Of a DNA stretch of 64,000 nt, positions 7,562 through 15,938 are shown piece by piece. The stretch lies in contig NZ_JAKEEB010000025.1 in the NCBI RefSeq assembly GCF_021462825.1, positions 31,552 through 95,551 of the forward strand, read 5' to 3'. Under the pieces are notes generated by a model. That model saw only the letters and a list, made by a program, of their open reading frames with translations, did not search any database and was not told the origin of the DNA. The DNA comes from Streptomyces glomeratus. GTDB lineage: Bacteria > Actinomycetota > Actinomycetes > Streptomycetales > Streptomycetaceae. A program made the position numbers and the translations under genes. How positions within the stretch are numbered: position 1 is the first letter of the stretch; each line of letters begins with the position of its first letter.

Positions 7562-8320
7562 ATGCCGGCCGAGGCCGAACCCGCGGGAATGAGAACCGTG
7601 CAGCGCGCGATCGACCTCCTCGGCCTCTTCGACGAGAGCCGCCCTGCCCTGTCCGTCCGCGACATCGTTTCGGCGTCCGGTCTGCCGAAGACGACGGTGC
7701 TGCGCCTGCTGGGGACCCTCAGGGCCAACGGACTGCTCTGGGTCGACGAGCACGGCCGCTATCTCGTGGGCCCCGCCCTGCTGCGCTGGTCCCGGCTCGC
7801 CGAACAGGTCTGGCGGCTGCCGCCCGCGGCCCGGGTGGTCCTGCGCGACCTCGCGGTCGAGCACCGGGAGACGGTGCATCTGTATGTGCGCCGTGACGTC
7901 CACCGCGTCTGCATCGCCCAGCAGGAGGGGCCCCAGAGCCTGCGAGAGGTCGTCCGGGTCGGGGACGAACTCCCGCTGTGGGCGGGCGGCGCCGCCAAGG
8001 CGTTGCTGCTGGATGCCCCGGAGTCCCTGCTGCGCCGGGTCGCGGAGACCTCCCCGCACGGGATCGCCCACCTGGAGACGCTGCGCGCGTGGCTCGACGA
8101 GGCACGCGCCTGCGGCTACGCCATCAGCCACGGCGAGCGCGAGGAGGGGCTGTCCGCGGTGGCTGTGCCGGTGCGGGGCCGCCAAGGAGCCGTGGTGGCG
8201 GCCCTGTCCTTCGGCGGGCCCAGCGCCCGGTTCGGCGACGAGCGCGTACGGTGCTTCGCGGACGGCCTTCAGGGGGCGGCGGGGGAGCTGGCCCGGGCGG
8301 GGCTGCCGTTCGAGGTGTGA
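7562..8320 (+). CDS. IclR-family transcriptional regulator
   Basis: A 252-aa protein with the two IclR domains: an N-terminal winged helix-turn-helix (about residues 8-70, with LSVRDIVSASGLPKTTVLRLLGTL) and a C-terminal ligand-binding domain ending in LSAVAVPVRGRQGAVVAALSFGGPSARF. IclR proteins control small-molecule catabolic or resistance genes, often neighbouring ones. The start at ATG 7562 is chosen because GAGAGGG sits 6-7 nt upstream and it gives the usual length; an in-frame GTG further upstream would add an unlikely arginine-rich leader. Its target and ligand cannot be read from sequence. It follows rox on the same strand after a hairpin, so it is probably transcribed separately. Confidence 0.88.
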   Translation: MPAEAEPAGMRTVQRAIDLLGLFDESRPALSVRDIVSASGLPKTTVLRLLGTLRANGLLWVDEHGRYLVGPALLRWSRLAEQVWRLPPAARVVLRDLAVEHRETVHLYVRRDVHRVCIAQQEGPQSLREVVRVGDELPLWAGGAAKALLLDAPESLLRRVAETSPHGIAHLETLRAWLDEARACGYAISHGEREEGLSAVAVPVRGRQGAVVAALSFGGPSARFGDERVRCFADGLQGAAGELARAGLPFEV

Positions 8321-8452
8321 CCGCCCGGGCCTCGGGAACGCGAGGTCCTGTGGTCCGTTCAGCGGACCGAACACACCGCTGACCGGATCCCCGACCTAGA
8401 CTGGCAGCCACGGCAGCCCCACCGCGTACCCGGCAAGGAAGGCGGCATCACC

Positions 8453-8785
8453 GTGGACCGGACCCTCGTCACCTCTTCCCCGCACTCCGCTGCCGACTGG
8501 TGGGTCACCGCCGATCAGGCGCGGCACGCGGCGCGCAGCGGACTGTCGGACGCCGCGACGGCACCCGACCTGCTGCGTACGCTCGCCGAACTGGACGGGG
8601 CCCGCCGGGAGACGGTGGTCGCCGTCGGCGCCGCGGTGGAGGCGCTGCTGGAGGGCGGTGTCGCCTGGGAGGCGATCGCGGCGGCCCTGGGACTCGGCTC
8701 GGCCGACGACGCCCGGGCGGCACTCGCCTCCGCCCGCCGGGACGCCGCAGCGGCGATCGAACGCCGACGGGGCCGGCGGGCGTAA
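8453..8785 (+). CDS. small conserved actinobacterial protein with HTH-like C-terminus
   Basis: A 110-aa acidic/Ala-rich protein starting at GTG, with AAGGAAGG about 10 nt upstream and a TAGACT box near 8397. The C-terminal half (GVAWEAIAAALGLGSADDARAAL) resembles the short helix-turn-helix seen in many Streptomyces proteins of the form SWAEIGAALG. No catalytic motif, signal peptide or membrane helix is visible. Coding bias is typical of the genus, so it is probably a real gene of unknown function. Confidence 0.65.
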   Translation: MDRTLVTSSPHSAADWWVTADQARHAARSGLSDAATAPDLLRTLAELDGARRETVVAVGAAVEALLEGGVAWEAIAAALGLGSADDARAALASARRDAAAAIERRRGRRA

Positions 8786-8834
8786 CAAGCCTTCCGCCCA
8801 AGCCTTCCGCCCGCGGCCGACGCCTGCCGGAGGG

Positions 8835-9905
8835 TCAGCCGGGAGTGCCCAGGATTTCCGCGAGGTCGTACCGCACCGGTTCCTCCAGCTGGGAGTACGT
8901 ACAGCTCTCGGGGGTGCGGTCCGGGCGCCAGCGGCGGAAGCGTGCGGTGTGCCGGAAGCGCACGCCCTTCTCCATGTGGTCGTACGCCACCTCCGCCACC
9001 CGCTCGGGCCGCAGCGGCACCCAGGCCAGATCCTTCTTCCCCGACCAGCGGCTGGGCGCACCGGGCAGCCGGGCCGTCTCGTGCGCCGCCTCCTCCGACC
9101 AGGCCGCCCACGGATGGCTCCCGACGTCCTCCATCCGCAGCGGTTCCAGCTCCTCCACGAGTTCCGCGCGCCGTTTCATGGCGAAGGCGGCGGCCACCCC
9201 CACGTGCTGGAGGACGCCCTGGTCGTCGTACAGCCCGAGCAGCAGCGAGCCCACGACCGGGCCGCTCTTGTGGTAGCGGTAGCCCGCGACCACCGCGTCC
9301 GCCGTGCGCTCGTGCTTGACCTTGTACATCACGCGCTCGTCCGGACGGTAGGGCAGGGACAGCGGCTTGGCGATCACTCCGTCCAGCCCCGCGCCCTCGT
9401 ACTGCCGGAACCACTCCTCGGCCACCGCGCGGTCCGTCGTCGCGGGCGCGAGATGCACCGGCGGCGTCACCGACGACAGCGCCTTCTCCAGCAGGCGGCG
9501 GCGGTCGCTCAACGGAATGTCGAGGAGCGACCGGTCGTCCAGCGCCAGCACGTCGAACGCCACGAACGAGGCCGGGGTCTTGTCCGCGAGCATGCGTACC
9601 CGGGAGTCCGCCGGATGGATCCGCTCCGTCAGCGCGTCGAAGTCGAGATGCCCCTCCAGGGCGATCACGATCTCCCCGTCCACCACGCACCGCTCGGGCA
9701 ACCGCTCCCGCAGCGCCTCCACCAGCTCCGGGAAGTACCTCGTCAGCGGCTTTCCGGTACGGCTGCCCAGTTCCACCTCGGTGCCGTCGCGGAAGACGAT
9801 CGCCCGGAACCCGTCCCACTTCGCCTCGTACTGCATGCCCGGCGGGATCTTCGCCACGGGCTTGGCGAGCATCGGCTTGACGGGTGGCATCACCGGCAGA
9901 TCCAT
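8835..9905 (-). CDS. ATP-dependent DNA ligase (LigC/LigD ligase-domain type)
   Basis: A 356-aa stand-alone ligase. The adenylation lysine lies in YEAKWDGFRA (K at about residue 28, motif I KxDG-like). It is followed by SRTGKPLTRYFPEL, DGEIV, FVAFDVLALDD, LDGVIAKPLSLPYRPDERVMYKVKH (motifs IV-V) and an OB-fold domain ending ...RFRRWRPDRTPESCTYSQLEEP. Such ligases serve bacterial non-homologous end joining or back-up repair. Start: ATG 9905, with TAGAGT 8 nt upstream suggesting a leaderless transcript. It is divergent from the LigD-type polymerase gene 109 bp away, so the two form a repair pair. No Ku gene lies in the window. Confidence 0.92.
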   Translation of the reverse strand: MDLPVMPPVKPMLAKPVAKIPPGMQYEAKWDGFRAIVFRDGTEVELGSRTGKPLTRYFPELVEALRERLPERCVVDGEIVIALEGHLDFDALTERIHPADSRVRMLADKTPASFVAFDVLALDDRSLLDIPLSDRRRLLEKALSSVTPPVHLAPATTDRAVAEEWFRQYEGAGLDGVIAKPLSLPYRPDERVMYKVKHERTADAVVAGYRYHKSGPVVGSLLLGLYDDQGVLQHVGVAAAFAMKRRAELVEELEPLRMEDVGSHPWAAWSEEAAHETARLPGAPSRWSGKKDLAWVPLRPERVAEVAYDHMEKGVRFRHTARFRRWRPDRTPESCTYSQLEEPVRYDLAEILGTPG

Positions 9906-10013
9906 GGCTTCGACTCTAGGAGCGGATCCGGGCACCCGCTTGTCGAGTTCCCGGCAGCACGGCGTGTCGCGCCCGGTGTGCGGGGTCTGTCCCGCACGCC
10001 TACCGTGGCTCGC
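9906..10013. promoter_or_regulatory. divergent promoter region of the ligase/polymerase pair
   Basis: A 108-bp spacer with a TANNNT-type box just upstream of each start: TAGAGT reading left for the ligase and TACCGT reading right, 7 nt before the polymerase ATG. Both transcripts look leaderless and may be co-regulated. Confidence 0.5.
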
Positions 10014-11039
10014 ATGGGTGATGCGGTGGAGCTGGAGGTGGCCGGCCGGACGGTACGGCTGTCCAGCCCGGGCAAGATCTTCTTTCCGGAGCGCGGCTTC
10101 ACCAAACTGGACCTCGCCCAGTACTACAGTGCCGTCGGCCCCGGCATCCTGCGCGCCCTGCGCAACCGGCCCACCACCCTGGAGCGCTACCCGGACGGGG
10201 TGACCGGTGACTTCTTCTTCCAGAAGAGGGCCCCCAAGAACATGCCCGACTGGATTCCCACCGCGCACATCACCTTCCCCAGCGGCCGCAGCGCCGACGA
10301 GATGTGCCCCACCGAAGCCGCCGCCGTGGTGTGGGCCGCGCAGTACGGCACGCTCACCTTCCATCCGTGGCCGGTGCGCCGCGACGACGTCGACCATCCC
10401 GACGAACTCCGCATCGACCTCGACCCGCAGCCCGGTACCGACTACGCAGACGCCGTGCGCGCCGCCCATGAACTGTGCGCCGTCCTCGGCGAGTTCGGCG
10501 GACTGCGCGGCTGGCCCAAGACCTCCGGCGGCCGGGGCCTGCACGTCTTCGTGCCCATCGAACCGCGCTGGACCTTCACGCAGGTGCGTCGTGCCGCCAT
10601 CGCCGTCGGGCGTGAGCTGGAGCGCCGTATGCCGCGGCACGTGACCATCGCGTGGTGGAAGGAGGAGCGGGGCGAGAAGATCTTCGTCGACTACAACCAG
10701 ACGGCGCGCGACCGCACCGTCGCCTCCGCCTATTCCGTACGTCCCAAGCCGCATGCCCCGGTGTCCGCGCCGCTGCGCTGGGACGAGGTCGACGATGCGG
10801 TGCCCGACGACTTCGATCTGGCGTCGATGCCACCCCGCTTCGCCAGGCTCGGTGACGTCCACGCGGACATGGACGACCACGCCTTCTCCCTGGAGGCGCT
10901 TCTCGACCTGGCCCGCCGGGACGAACACGACCACGGTCTCGGTGATCTGCCCTATCCGCCGGAGTACCCGAAGATGCCGGGCGAACCGAAACGGGTTCAG
11001 CCGAGCCGGGCCCGGCGGGACAGCACCCCGCCGGTATGA
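10014..11039 (+). CDS. LigD-type NHEJ polymerase/primase (PolDom)
   Basis: A 341-aa archaeo-eukaryotic-primase-like polymerase. It carries the family blocks LSSPGKIFFPERGFTKLDLAQYY near the N-terminus, the catalytic DELRIDLDPQPG (metal-binding DLD at about residues 139-141) and KTSGGRGLHVFVPI (about 170-183), plus the later block FVDYNQTARDRTVASAYSVRPKP. These enzymes add nucleotides to DNA ends before joining. No ligase or 3'-phosphoesterase domain is fused, unlike mycobacterial LigD. Start: ATG 10014 in a leaderless setting. The C-terminus is basic and proline-rich. Confidence 0.92.
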   Translation: MGDAVELEVAGRTVRLSSPGKIFFPERGFTKLDLAQYYSAVGPGILRALRNRPTTLERYPDGVTGDFFFQKRAPKNMPDWIPTAHITFPSGRSADEMCPTEAAAVVWAAQYGTLTFHPWPVRRDDVDHPDELRIDLDPQPGTDYADAVRAAHELCAVLGEFGGLRGWPKTSGGRGLHVFVPIEPRWTFTQVRRAAIAVGRELERRMPRHVTIAWWKEERGEKIFVDYNQTARDRTVASAYSVRPKPHAPVSAPLRWDEVDDAVPDDFDLASMPPRFARLGDVHADMDDHAFSLEALLDLARRDEHDHGLGDLPYPPEYPKMPGEPKRVQPSRARRDSTPPV

Positions 11040-11154
11040 AGGCAATACAACATATTTGTCCTCCCCGAGGCTAAGCTCACGCAGTGCCGCTATCGTCCTC
11101 GGTTCGTCCCAGCGGCCCTTCTCCGTGAACTCCGTACAGGATGGGGAGTCCGGC

Positions 11155-12183
11155 ATGGACAGACGCAGCTTCAACCGCCGGATGCTGCTGGGTGGCGCGG
11201 CCGTCGCGACGTCGTTGTCCGCGGCCCCGGAGGCCGTCGGCACCACTCTGCGCACGGCGCCTGCCGGCGGCCGGATCCGGCGCATCAGGCTGTACGCCGA
11301 GAAGCTCAGCGGCGGGCGCATGGGCTACGGCCTGCAGCGGGGGAAGGCGACCGTTCCCGGCCCGCTGATCGAGCTGACCGAGGGCGACACGGCGTACGTC
11401 CAGTTGGTGAACACGATGGATGTCCCGGCGAGTCTGCATGTGCACGGTCTCGACTACACGATCCACCAGGACGGCACCCGCTGGAGCTGGAGCGCGGTGC
11501 AGCCGGGCGGCACCCGCACCTACGTCTGGCGCACCCACGCCCCCGGCCGCCGCGCGGACGGCACCTGGCGGGAGGGCAGCGCGGGTTACTGGCACTACCA
11601 CGACCACATCGTCGGCTCGGACCACGGCACGGGTGGTGTCCACAAGGGTCTGTACGGGCCGGTGATCGTGCGCCGCGCGGGCGACATCCTCCCCCTCGCG
11701 ACGCACACGATCGTGTTCAACGACACGTCGGTCAACAACCGTCCCCCGCACTCCGGCCCCAACTTCCAGGCGGCGCTCGGGGACCGCGTCGAGTTCGTGA
11801 TGATCACGCACGGCGACCTCTACCACACCTTCCATATGCACGGCCACCGTTGGGCGAACAACCGCACGGGCATTCTGGCCGGACCGGACGATCGGAGCCA
11901 GATCATCGACAACAGGATCGTGGGCCCGGGGGACTCCTTCGGCTTCCAGGTCATCGCGGGCGAGGGCGTCGGGGCGGGCGCGTGGATGTACCACTGCCAT
12001 GTGCAGCACCACTCCGACAAGGGCATGACCGGGCTGTTCCTGGTGAAGAACCCGAACGGGACGATTCCGGCTTACGAGATGCACCAGCAGCAGACCCAGG
12101 ACCAGGACCAGGACGATGACCAGGACCAAGACCAGGGTCAGGGCCAGGACCAGGATCAGGGACAGAACCAGGACCAGGAGTAG
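11155..12183 (+). CDS. small two-domain laccase (SLAC-type multicopper oxidase)
   Basis: A 342-aa Tat-exported multicopper oxidase. The twin-arginine start is MDRRSFNRRMLLGGAA. All four copper-ligand clusters are visible: LHVHGL, WHYHDH, HTFHMHGH and YHCHVQHHSDKGM. Two-domain laccases of Streptomyces work as homotrimers and oxidise phenols and related substrates with reduction of O2 to water; the protein closely matches S. coelicolor SLAC as I recall it. The start ATG has GGGGAG about 7 nt upstream. The last 30 or so residues are an almost pure Gln-Asp repeat tail not present in the remembered homologue. It may be disordered or metal-binding, but this is not known. Confidence 0.92.
   Translation: MDRRSFNRRMLLGGAAVATSLSAAPEAVGTTLRTAPAGGRIRRIRLYAEKLSGGRMGYGLQRGKATVPGPLIELTEGDTAYVQLVNTMDVPASLHVHGLDYTIHQDGTRWSWSAVQPGGTRTYVWRTHAPGRRADGTWREGSAGYWHYHDHIVGSDHGTGGVHKGLYGPVIVRRAGDILPLATHTIVFNDTSVNNRPPHSGPNFQAALGDRVEFVMITHGDLYHTFHMHGHRWANNRTGILAGPDDRSQIIDNRIVGPGDSFGFQVIAGEGVGAGAWMYHCHVQHHSDKGMTGLFLVKNPNGTIPAYEMHQQQTQDQDQDDDQDQDQGQGQDQDQGQNQDQE
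12091..12180 (+). repeat. hexamer-like (CAGGAC)n repeat encoding a QD tail
   Basis: An imperfect CAGGAC/CAGGGN repeat runs for about 90 bp up to the laccase stop codon. It is in frame and encodes an acidic Gln/Asp-rich tail. Variation between units (CAGGAC, GATGAC, CAGGGT, CAGAAC) shows some divergence after expansion. Confidence 0.8.
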
Positions 12184-12337
12184 CGGACGCCGGACGCCCG
12201 GACGGCCCGGGGGAACCGGCTGTTCCTGGCCGGAGGCACGCTGAGCGGCATGGGCTGTCCCGGCCGCCGCAGCCCTCCCGGCGAGATGATGGAGGCGGGC
12301 TATCCTGATCGGCAACCGCCGAGGGAGGGGTCCCCAC

Positions 12338-13393
12338 GTGACCGAGACCGCGCCGCGTCCCACCCTGGAGGCCGTGGCCGCCCGGGCCGGGGTCTCGCGG
12401 GCCACCGTGTCCCGGGTCGTCAACGGCGGGGACGGCGTGCGCAAGCCCCTCGTCGAGCGTGTACGCCGGGCCGTCGAGGAACTCGGCTATGTGCCGAACC
12501 AGGCCGCCCGCAGCCTCGTCACCAAGCGGAACGACGCGGTCGCCGTCGTCATCGCGGAACCGGAGACCCGGGTCTTCGCCGACCCCTTCTTCGCCCTTCA
12601 ACTGCGCGGCATCAGCAAGGAGCTGACGGCGCATGACTCCCAGCTCGTACTGCTGCTGACGGAAGGGCGCGCCGACCACGCCCGGGTCGGCCGCTACCTC
12701 GCGGGCGGCCATGTCGACGGCGCCCTCGTCTTCTCGCTGCACCTACAGGACCCGCTGCCTCAGCTGGTGCAGCGGGCCGGGGTGCCCACGGTGTTCGGCG
12801 GGCGGCCCGGCTGGGACGACGGCACCGGCGGCGCCGTGTACGTGGACAGCGACAACCGTGGCGGCGCCCGCGAGGCCGTACGGCATCTGGTGGGTCTCGG
12901 CCGCCGCCGCATCGCCCACATCACCGGCGCACTCGACCAGACGTCCGCGGTGGACCGGCTCGACGGGTTCCGGGACGTCATGGGGGACGCCGACCCGCGG
13001 CTGATCGCCGAGGGGGACTTCACCCCGGCCGGCGGTGAACGTGCGATGCGCCGGCTGCTGGAGGGGTGCCCGGACCTGGACGCCGTGTTCGCCGCGAACG
13101 ACCTGACCGCGGCCGGTGCCCTCCGTGTGCTGCGCGCGCTGGGGCGCCGGGTGCCCGACGACGTCGCCGTCATCGGCTTCGACGACATGCTGCCGGTCGC
13201 CGAGCACACCGACCCGCCCCTGACGACGGTCCGTCAGGACATAGAGGGAATGGGGCGGCTGATGGCGCGGCTGCTGCTGCGCGGCCTGGACCAGGGCACC
13301 GGCGCGCCGGACCCGGGCGGCTCGTCCGTCGCGGAGGACGGTCCGTCCAGCGTGGTTCTGCCGACGACCCTGGTGCGGCGCGCGTCGGCATGA
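12338..13393 (+). CDS. LacI-family transcriptional regulator
   Basis: A 351-aa protein with an N-terminal LacI helix-turn-helix (TLEAVAARAGVSRATVSRVVNG, about residues 9-30, with hinge ELGYVPNQAARSLVTKR) and a C-terminal periplasmic-binding-protein-like sensor domain (DAVFAANDLTAAGALRVL, VIGFDDM, PLTTVRQD). These proteins usually repress sugar-uptake or glycoside-hydrolase genes. No such gene is adjacent, so the target is unknown. Start: GTG 12338 with GAGGGAGGGG about 9 nt upstream. Confidence 0.9.
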   Translation: MTETAPRPTLEAVAARAGVSRATVSRVVNGGDGVRKPLVERVRRAVEELGYVPNQAARSLVTKRNDAVAVVIAEPETRVFADPFFALQLRGISKELTAHDSQLVLLLTEGRADHARVGRYLAGGHVDGALVFSLHLQDPLPQLVQRAGVPTVFGGRPGWDDGTGGAVYVDSDNRGGAREAVRHLVGLGRRRIAHITGALDQTSAVDRLDGFRDVMGDADPRLIAEGDFTPAGGERAMRRLLEGCPDLDAVFAANDLTAAGALRVLRALGRRVPDDVAVIGFDDMLPVAEHTDPPLTTVRQDIEGMGRLMARLLLRGLDQGTGAPDPGGSSVAEDGPSSVVLPTTLVRRASA

Positions 13394-13439
13394 GGTGTGC
13401 GTGCTCGGCGCGTGCGCGTGCGCGTCCGCTCGGGTGGGG

Positions 13440-14225
13440 TCAGCCCTGGGCGCTCTTGAGCACCGCGAAGCGCGCCGCGTACGGGTCGGCGAGCCTGGCG
13501 ACGCGGCCCACCCCTTCGAGGTCCGTCGCCGGCATCCGGACGGTGCCGCCGAGATCCTGAGTCCTGCTCACCGTCGCGTCCGTGTCCGTGACGGCGAAGT
13601 ACGGCAGCCAGTGCGCGTCGGACCCCGCCTCCACAGGATCGTCGGCCAGCGGTACGAGACCGCCGAACATGGCGTCCTGGCCGGCGCCCTCGGGATTGAT
13701 GCAGGTGTAGGTGCCGCCGGTGAAGGGCACGCCCTCGGTCTCCCAGCCGAGCACCCGGCGATAGAACGCCGCGGCGCGGGCGATGTCCGGGGTGTACAGC
13801 TCGACCCAGCACAACGCCCCGGGGGAACCGGCCACCTCGATGCCCTTCGTCCGGCCCGGCTGCCAGATACCGAAGGGCACACCCGCGGGGTCGGCGAGGA
13901 TGGCCATGTGGCCCTCGCCCATGACGTCCATGGGCTGCACGCGCACGCTGCCCCCGGCCTGCTCGGCCGCCTTCGCCGTGGCCTCGGCGTCGGAGCTCTG
14001 GAAGTAGATGGTCCAGGAGGGCGACCCCTGCTCCTCGGTGATCCCCATACCGCCGGCCGCCGTCTGGCCGGAGAGCTGGAAGAAGCCGTACTCCCCGGCT
14101 TCGGGGCCCGCCGACTCGAACTGCCAGCCGAAGAGACCGCCGTAGAAGGAGACGGCGCCGTCGATGTCCGGGGTGCCCACATCCAGCCAGTTCGGGGCGC
14201 CGTCGACGAAGCGGGTGGTGAGCAT
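13440..14225 (-). CDS. VOC/glyoxalase-family protein with two domains
   Basis: A 261-aa protein with two tandem vicinal-oxygen-chelate modules. The first begins NWLDVGTPDIDGAVSFYGGLFGW (about residue 12) and the second CWVELYTPDIARAAAFYRRVLGW (about residue 140). The family includes glyoxalase-like, dioxygenase and antibiotic-binding proteins. This subtype is common in Streptomyces and its substrate is not known. Start: ATG 14225 with GGAGGG 7 nt upstream. The gene converges on the LacI regulator with a 46-bp gap. Confidence 0.85.
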   Translation of the reverse strand: MLTTRFVDGAPNWLDVGTPDIDGAVSFYGGLFGWQFESAGPEAGEYGFFQLSGQTAAGGMGITEEQGSPSWTIYFQSSDAEATAKAAEQAGGSVRVQPMDVMGEGHMAILADPAGVPFGIWQPGRTKGIEVAGSPGALCWVELYTPDIARAAAFYRRVLGWETEGVPFTGGTYTCINPEGAGQDAMFGGLVPLADDPVEAGSDAHWLPYFAVTDTDATVSRTQDLGGTVRMPATDLEGVGRVARLADPYAARFAVLKSAQG

Positions 14226-14531
14226 GGCTGCCCTCCTTCGAAGGCCCTTCGAGGGCTCCCGTTTTGCCTGCACTGCCGAGTCTTCCACCGCCCACTGACG
14301 ATCGCCGCCGGAATCACGGGTTTCCGTCCCTGTGACGGTCGGTGACCGGTAGAGTGGTCTGCGTGGTGGGCCTCCGTGGCCTTGGCGCCGCGCGCCGCCG
14401 TGCGCCGACGCGGGAGACCAGGCCACCATGGGGCCGTGCACGAGATGCCGTCCGAGCCGTGGGCCAGACCACGGGTGGGGCGTTGATCTCGCGTTGATCG
14501 GACGTTTTTCGCCGCGCGGCACGCTCTCGGC
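14226..14531. other. intergenic region before the WhiB gene
   Basis: About 306 bases between the leftward glyoxalase gene and the rightward WhiB gene, with no convincing coding frame. It holds a GC-rich segment with inverted blocks GGCCT (about 14388) and AGGCC (about 14420) around a (GCC)n-like core. Long upstream regions are usual for wbl genes, but I could not place a promoter with confidence. Confidence 0.4.
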
Positions 14532-14783
14532 ATGCACATCGAAGCGAGCACTGCGTCCGACATCGCCTGGCACGAGCAGGCGCTGTGCGCGCAGACGGGG
14601 CCCGATTTCTTCTTCCCGGAGCCGGGCAGTTCGGTGCGGGAGGCGAAGCGTATCTGCGGACTGTGTGCGATCCGATCCGCGTGTCTGGAGTACGCGCTCG
14701 CCCACGACGAGCGGTTCGGCGTCTGGGGCGGGCTGTCCGAGAAGGAACGGCTGCAACTGCGGCGCGGGCGGGAGAACGGATGA
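14532..14783 (+). CDS. WhiB-family iron-sulfur regulator
   Basis: An 83-aa WhiB-like protein with four conserved cysteines (C19; C42 and C45 in CGLCAIRSAC; C51) that bind a 4Fe-4S cluster. The WhiB turn is GVWGGLS (about residues 63-69) and a basic C-terminus follows. It most resembles the WhiB branch (REAKRIC..C....CLEYALAHDERFGVWGG). Wbl proteins partner with the main sigma factor to control development, redox or antibiotic responses. By remembered synteny with S. coelicolor SCO6715 it could be wblH, but I am not certain. Start: ATG 14532. Confidence 0.9.
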   Translation: MHIEASTASDIAWHEQALCAQTGPDFFFPEPGSSVREAKRICGLCAIRSACLEYALAHDERFGVWGGLSEKERLQLRRGRENG

Positions 14784-14944
14784 GAGGTCCCCCGGCCCGT
14801 CGTGGGATCCGGCCGGCCCGCCGAGCGGCGCGCCGATGCCTTGGGGGAACAGGGGGCGACGGCGACGCCCTCGTATACGAGCCCGGGTCGTGGTCCGCGG
14901 CCGGTCAGGATGCGCGTCCGGGCGCACGGGACGATGCTGGAGAC

Positions 14945-15160
14945 ATGTCCGGACGGGCTCCTGTCATCGTTCATCCGCCGTCGGGCACCGGCGGCCGACG
15001 GGTGACTGCGCGTGGGGAGAGCCTGGGGCTGGCGTTCTCCGACGAGGATGTGATCGAGTTCCTGGGCCGGGCGGGACTGCCCGACAGCGAGGACCTGCTC
15101 GACGATCCCGCATGGGTGAAGTGGCGAGGTGCGGAGGCGCACCACTACGAAGCCGCGTAG
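14945..15160 (+). CDS. small conserved Streptomyces protein
   Basis: A 71-aa protein starting at ATG 14945 (MSGRAPVIVHPPS...). The body ESLGLAFSDEDVIEFLGRAGLPDSEDLLDDPAWVKWRGAEAHHYEA is acidic and looks like a conserved small family I have seen in streptomycetes, but I know no function. It has no cysteine pair, signal or membrane segment. It lies 160 bp after the WhiB gene on the same strand. Confidence 0.65.
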   Translation: MSGRAPVIVHPPSGTGGRRVTARGESLGLAFSDEDVIEFLGRAGLPDSEDLLDDPAWVKWRGAEAHHYEAA

Positions 15161-15267
15161 GACACCTCCGCACTGCGGGTCCGCGGTGCCGGACTCTGGC
15201 CGACGGGCCCGGCCATCGCACGGACCCGGGCCGATCCCAACGAAGCCCGCTAGTTCTCCACTCCGCC

Positions 15268-15291
15268 AGTCCTCTAGTCCTCTAGTCCTCG
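15268..15291. repeat. three tandem 8-bp units (AGTCCTCT)
   Basis: AGTCCTCT occurs at 15268-15275 and 15276-15283, with a third AGTCCTCG at 15284-15291. The repeat spans the stop codon (TAG, 15282-15284) of the leftward gene, so slippage here could alter its C-terminus. Confidence 0.7.
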
Positions 15292-15749
15292 CTGACGGGT
15301 TCCAGTAAGGCCAGCGTCTCGCCGGCCTCGCGCAGTGCGAGCCGCAGTATGAGCGGCGAGTGCAGCGCCCCGCTTCCGCCGGGGGGAACGATCCATTCCA
15401 GCGGGCTCGCCGACCGGTCCGGCGGGGGAAGCGCGACCCATGACCCCGAGCTCGCATGACGGAGCCCCTCCCCGTACCAGCGGAAGTCCGGATCCGGTGG
15501 TACGAGGAAGCCCACCCGGTGTGCCGCCGAGTCCACCAGCGTCGGTCCGGGCGTGCGCACGGGGTCGTACCACAGGATGTCCAGGGTGAGCAGGCCGAGT
15601 TGGCGGGGGACGCTCACCAGGTCCCAGTGGCGTCCGGCCTCCACCAGCACCGTTCCGTCGCCCGGGTGCCAGGCCCGATTTCCCGCCTCGGGGCCCGGCG
15701 TGGCGGCGGCGAGCCACTCCACGTCGTGTGTCCACATCGCATTCATCAT
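15282..15749 (-). CDS. conserved hypothetical protein
   Basis: A 155-aa protein from ATG 15749 (MMNAMWTHDVEWLAAATPGPEAGNRAWHPGDG...), with GGAG 6 nt upstream. An upstream in-frame ATG at 15866 would give 194 aa but adds an atypical leader. The sequence is soluble, with conserved-looking blocks (GRHWDLVSVP, PGPTLVDSAAHRVGFLVPP, SGSWVALPPP) that resemble the N-terminal domain of bifunctional primase/polymerase-like hypothetical proteins of Streptomyces. It is too short for an enzyme of that kind. Function unknown. Confidence 0.65.
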   Translation of the reverse strand: MMNAMWTHDVEWLAAATPGPEAGNRAWHPGDGTVLVEAGRHWDLVSVPRQLGLLTLDILWYDPVRTPGPTLVDSAAHRVGFLVPPDPDFRWYGEGLRHASSGSWVALPPPDRSASPLEWIVPPGGSGALHSPLILRLALREAGETLALLEPVSED

Positions 15750-15938
15750 GAGCAGCTCCAGGGGCCACCCGGCCCGACCAGGCGTCATACGGGGACTGGA
15801 CCGGGGAATGCCCGCGCGGGAACACCAACCGGCATATGCATGCTGATGGATGGCTCTCCGTGGCAAAAGGGTGGCGCGGCCTGGCGTTTACTGACGAAAC
15901 GATACGGCGTTGTCCGGGCGGGCCCGGACAACGCCGCG

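Noticed and set aside
721..8320. A complete biosynthetic gene cluster around the monooxygenase and LAL regulator
   Set aside because: No polyketide, peptide or terpene scaffold enzyme is present; the RAE and Rox similarity point to resistance instead.
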